The notes under the pieces are model-generated. The model was not told where the DNA came from. It did not search any database and saw nothing but the letters and a program-made list of their open reading frames with translations. The translations under genes and the position numbers were made by a program. Shown here in pieces: positions 62,410-64,000 of a stretch of DNA of 64,000 nt (position 1 is its first letter; the number at the start of each line of letters is the position of its first letter). The stretch is from assembly GCF_029433105.1 (NCBI RefSeq), contig NZ_JARNTW010000015.1:62001-126000 (forward strand). The letters run 5' to 3'. This stretch comes from Runella sp. MFBS21. GTDB taxonomy: Bacteria; Bacteroidota; Bacteroidia; Cytophagales; Spirosomataceae.

Positions 62410-63423
62410 CTATCGAAACAAAAACTTATATCCCGACGCAATCGCGTGTAAATGAGCGGGCGTATCAATGGGTGGAAAAGCGAATCTAGGAAGTGCGAGC
62501 ATTGGATGGGAAAGCGAATGAGTTTGGATATTCATCAAGCCTAGCTGATAGCCTGCTTCTTGTGCGATGGCGATAGTAGACTCATCGATTTCGGCAAGGC
62601 TTCCGTAAGGATACACTATCGTATCTACGGATGTTCCTAGCTGATTTTCAAGGTGCTTTTTTGATTCTATTAGTTCATATTGTTTTTCGTGGTCTGGCAA
62701 AAATTTTAGCACTCTATGCGTCATTGTATGAGAAGCAATGCTATGCCCACGTCGATGCAAGTCTTGGATTTGGCTCCAATTCATGAACTGATACCGAAGT
62801 GGCTCGTCGTCCGACAACTCATACGACCATTCGTTTTTTTGGCATATTTCTTTCAATAATCCATAGATGTCTGCCACCTGCTGCTCATATACGTTCTTTT
62901 TAAGTTTTCGGGTAAGTTTATTGAGCGTTTCTCCATTGATACCCACTTGAAGAGGCTCACGATAATGGTTGAAAGGCAACCAAATAGGCTGATGTTGGTA
63001 TTGGCGCAGCAATAAAAACAGGTGGTCACGCCAGATGTGGGGATATTGCCCATTTACCAAAGCAGGACACACTGCAAAAAGCGCACTTATATCATACTTA
63101 TCAAGAATAGGTGCCAAAAGGCTATAATTGTTGGCCATTCCATCGTCTACAGTGATAAAAAATCCCTCTGCCTTTGGATTACCCAATTCTTGTATTGGAA
63201 GAATTCGAAAGTGCTTTTGAAGAAATTGGATTTGTTTTTCAAACACCTCCACCGTTTGGTCTACATTGTAGGTATCAAAATGAGGTAGTTTTGAAAGAGG
63301 AAGCACGTTGTGATACGAAATGATGCCCCGCTTTCTGCCCCACAGCTTTTTATATAGTTCACTTACACCCACGGCATAAGATGCAGCCAACCAACTATCC
63401 CGAACCGAATGCTTAAAACTCAT
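62410..63423 (-). CDS. Polysaccharide deacetylase
   Basis: A 337-residue carbohydrate esterase family 4 (NodB) protein. The catalytic-base and metal Asp pair is in EGFFITVDDGMANNYS (a TVDD variant of the usual TFDD). Metal His residues are in SIASHTMTHRVLKFL, and TIVYPYGSLAEIDEST gives the YPYG motif. The N-terminus is not a clear signal peptide. Likely acts on a surface or cell-wall glycan. A methyltransferase gene precedes it by 15 bases. Confidence 0.9.
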   Translation of the reverse strand: MSFKHSVRDSWLAASYAVGVSELYKKLWGRKRGIISYHNVLPLSKLPHFDTYNVDQTVEVFEKQIQFLQKHFRILPIQELGNPKAEGFFITVDDGMANNYSLLAPILDKYDISALFAVCPALVNGQYPHIWRDHLFLLLRQYQHQPIWLPFNHYREPLQVGINGETLNKLTRKLKKNVYEQQVADIYGLLKEICQKNEWSYELSDDEPLRYQFMNWSQIQDLHRRGHSIASHTMTHRVLKFLPDHEKQYELIESKKHLENQLGTSVDTIVYPYGSLAEIDESTIAIAQEAGYQLGLMNIQTHSLSHPMLALPRFAFPPIDTPAHLHAIASGYKFLFR

Positions 63424-63438
63424 TTTTGTGGGAATTCA

Positions 63439-64000
63439 TTATTTTTTCCAGCATAGATACACATCTTCATCAGGCATAAGGCCGTATCTTTTCCAATCCA
63501 GCTCTTGTACATACTTGCTTACTTCGACCTCAAATCCTGCGGCAACCAATCGTTGTCGATAATCTTTTCCGTATCGACGCACATGCTGATGAGCGCCCGC
63601 AATACGCTTGCGTTCGTCTGCACTCAAATCCTTGGTCTCGATTGTTTTTTCTATTGCATTGTTGACCGCCGCCTGAATGATCGCATAGCCTCCTAGCTTA
63701 AGTACGCGGTAGATTTCGCGCATTCCTTTGGCATCATCGGGGACAAGCTCAAAAACATGATTACAAATCACGACATCAAAAGTATCGGCAGGAAACTGAA
63801 TATCTGTCACCGACATCACCAAATCAGGTACCACCCCGATGGCATCCATGTAGGTAGTCATGAGGTCGGCGGTCTGATAGTGTAGTTTTGGGAAAGTACG
63901 AATCACATCGTGCAAGCACTTTTCAGGAGCAAAGTGAAGTATCTCTTTTTTACCTTTAAAAAAATCAGTGCGATTTTTTAGGTATAAATAAACCAACCGA
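63439..64000 (-). CDS. Class I SAM-dependent methyltransferase, cut by right edge
   Basis: The frame is open through the window edge: the apparent TTG at 63996 lies in coding sequence (an Arg codon precedes it), so the real start lies beyond 64000. The visible ~186 residues hold EILHFAPEKCLHD, QTADLMTTYMD, the core VTDIQFPADTFDVVICNHVF and DAKGMREIYRVLKLGGYAII, a Methyltransf_11 pattern. The LYLKNRTDFF beginning fits Bacteroidota homologues that carry a longer, often Cys-rich N-terminal part. Probably involved in glycan or lipid modification with the downstream deacetylase; inference. Confidence 0.87.
   Translation of the reverse strand, partial: RLVYLYLKNRTDFFKGKKEILHFAPEKCLHDVIRTFPKLHYQTADLMTTYMDAIGVVPDLVMSVTDIQFPADTFDVVICNHVFELVPDDAKGMREIYRVLKLGGYAIIQAAVNNAIEKTIETKDLSADERKRIAGAHQHVRRYGKDYRQRLVAAGFEVEVSKYVQELDWKRYGLMPDEDVYLCWKK

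Noticed and set aside
1-64000. CRISPR array, tRNA, rRNA, riboswitch, insertion sequence or prophage genes
   Set aside because: I looked for regular spaced repeats, cloverleaf-type inverted repeats with a TTCGA-type arm, transposase or integrase motifs and phage proteins, and found none that I can support.

Overview
The window comes from a chromosome of the phylum Bacteroidota, most likely a Cytophagales member close to Runella, Flectobacillus or Emticicia (Spirosomataceae). The pointers are secreted SdrD_B/DUF11 proteins, a uppS-bamA-skp-skp operon, DUF6089 outer-membrane proteins, LytTR two-component genes, DUF4097 proteins, and promoters with the Bacteroidota -7 motif TAnnTTTG instead of a sigma-70 -10 box. 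The genus is an inference. I see no rRNA, tRNA, CRISPR array, insertion sequence or prophage. Most of the window is ordinary chromosomal backbone with a few accessory pockets.

Layout. 1-8.6 kb: two very large secreted paralogous surface proteins in tandem (the first cut by the left edge). They share a 1.16-kb near-identical 3' part, and the second also carries an internal 372-bp tandem duplication. A perfect 25-bp-stem hairpin separates them from galE-rfbB (minus strand). 10.8-14.9 kb: a SirB1-like protein, a phosphopantetheinyl transferase, a WD40 protein and a MATE pump. 14.9-19.8 kb: the envelope operon uppS-bamA-skp-skp. 19.8-23.3 kb: corA, then an ECF sigma / membrane anti-sigma-like / DUF4097 cassette. 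23.3-28.7 kb (minus): a LytS-like kinase, a LytTR regulator, two paralogous MFS transporters and a VanZ-like protein. 28.8-34.7 kb: a small lipoprotein, a Tat-exported TIM-barrel protein, purF, a CDF metal exporter, a Nudix hydrolase and a LysE-family exporter. 34.7-37 kb: a secreted hydrolase and an SdpR/SdpI-type autorepressor pair. 37.1-44.3 kb: OmpA-like, CBS, NAD kinase, two barrel proteins, a dipeptide epimerase and a BioF-like PLP enzyme. 44.4-53 kb: a DUF2306-like membrane protein, a MarR regulator, and a TetR-TolC-MFP-RND tripartite efflux locus with large operator-like inverted repeats. 53.2-54.7 kb: a tiny Cys-tailed lipoprotein, a lipoprotein MsrB, and a DUF433 antitoxin next to a frameshifted DUF5615 toxin. 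54.8-59.1 kb (minus): TatD, tcdA, a GntR regulator and a secreted esterase. 59.2-64 kb: an ElaA-like acetyltransferase, then (minus) a methyltransferase cut by the right edge, polysaccharide deacetylase, NTF2-like protein, AEC transporter and dctA.

The observations I rate highest are: (i) the conserved Cys-rich C-terminal module of the two giant surface proteins, a candidate non-canonical surface-anchoring or sorting signal, placed in a repeat that looks homogenised by gene conversion; (ii) a decayed DUF433/DUF5615 toxin-antitoxin module in which only the toxin is broken; (iii) operator-like palindromes next to the TetR, MarR, SdpR and GntR regulators; (iv) the recurrent TAnnTTTG promoter element, which also settles several start codons.
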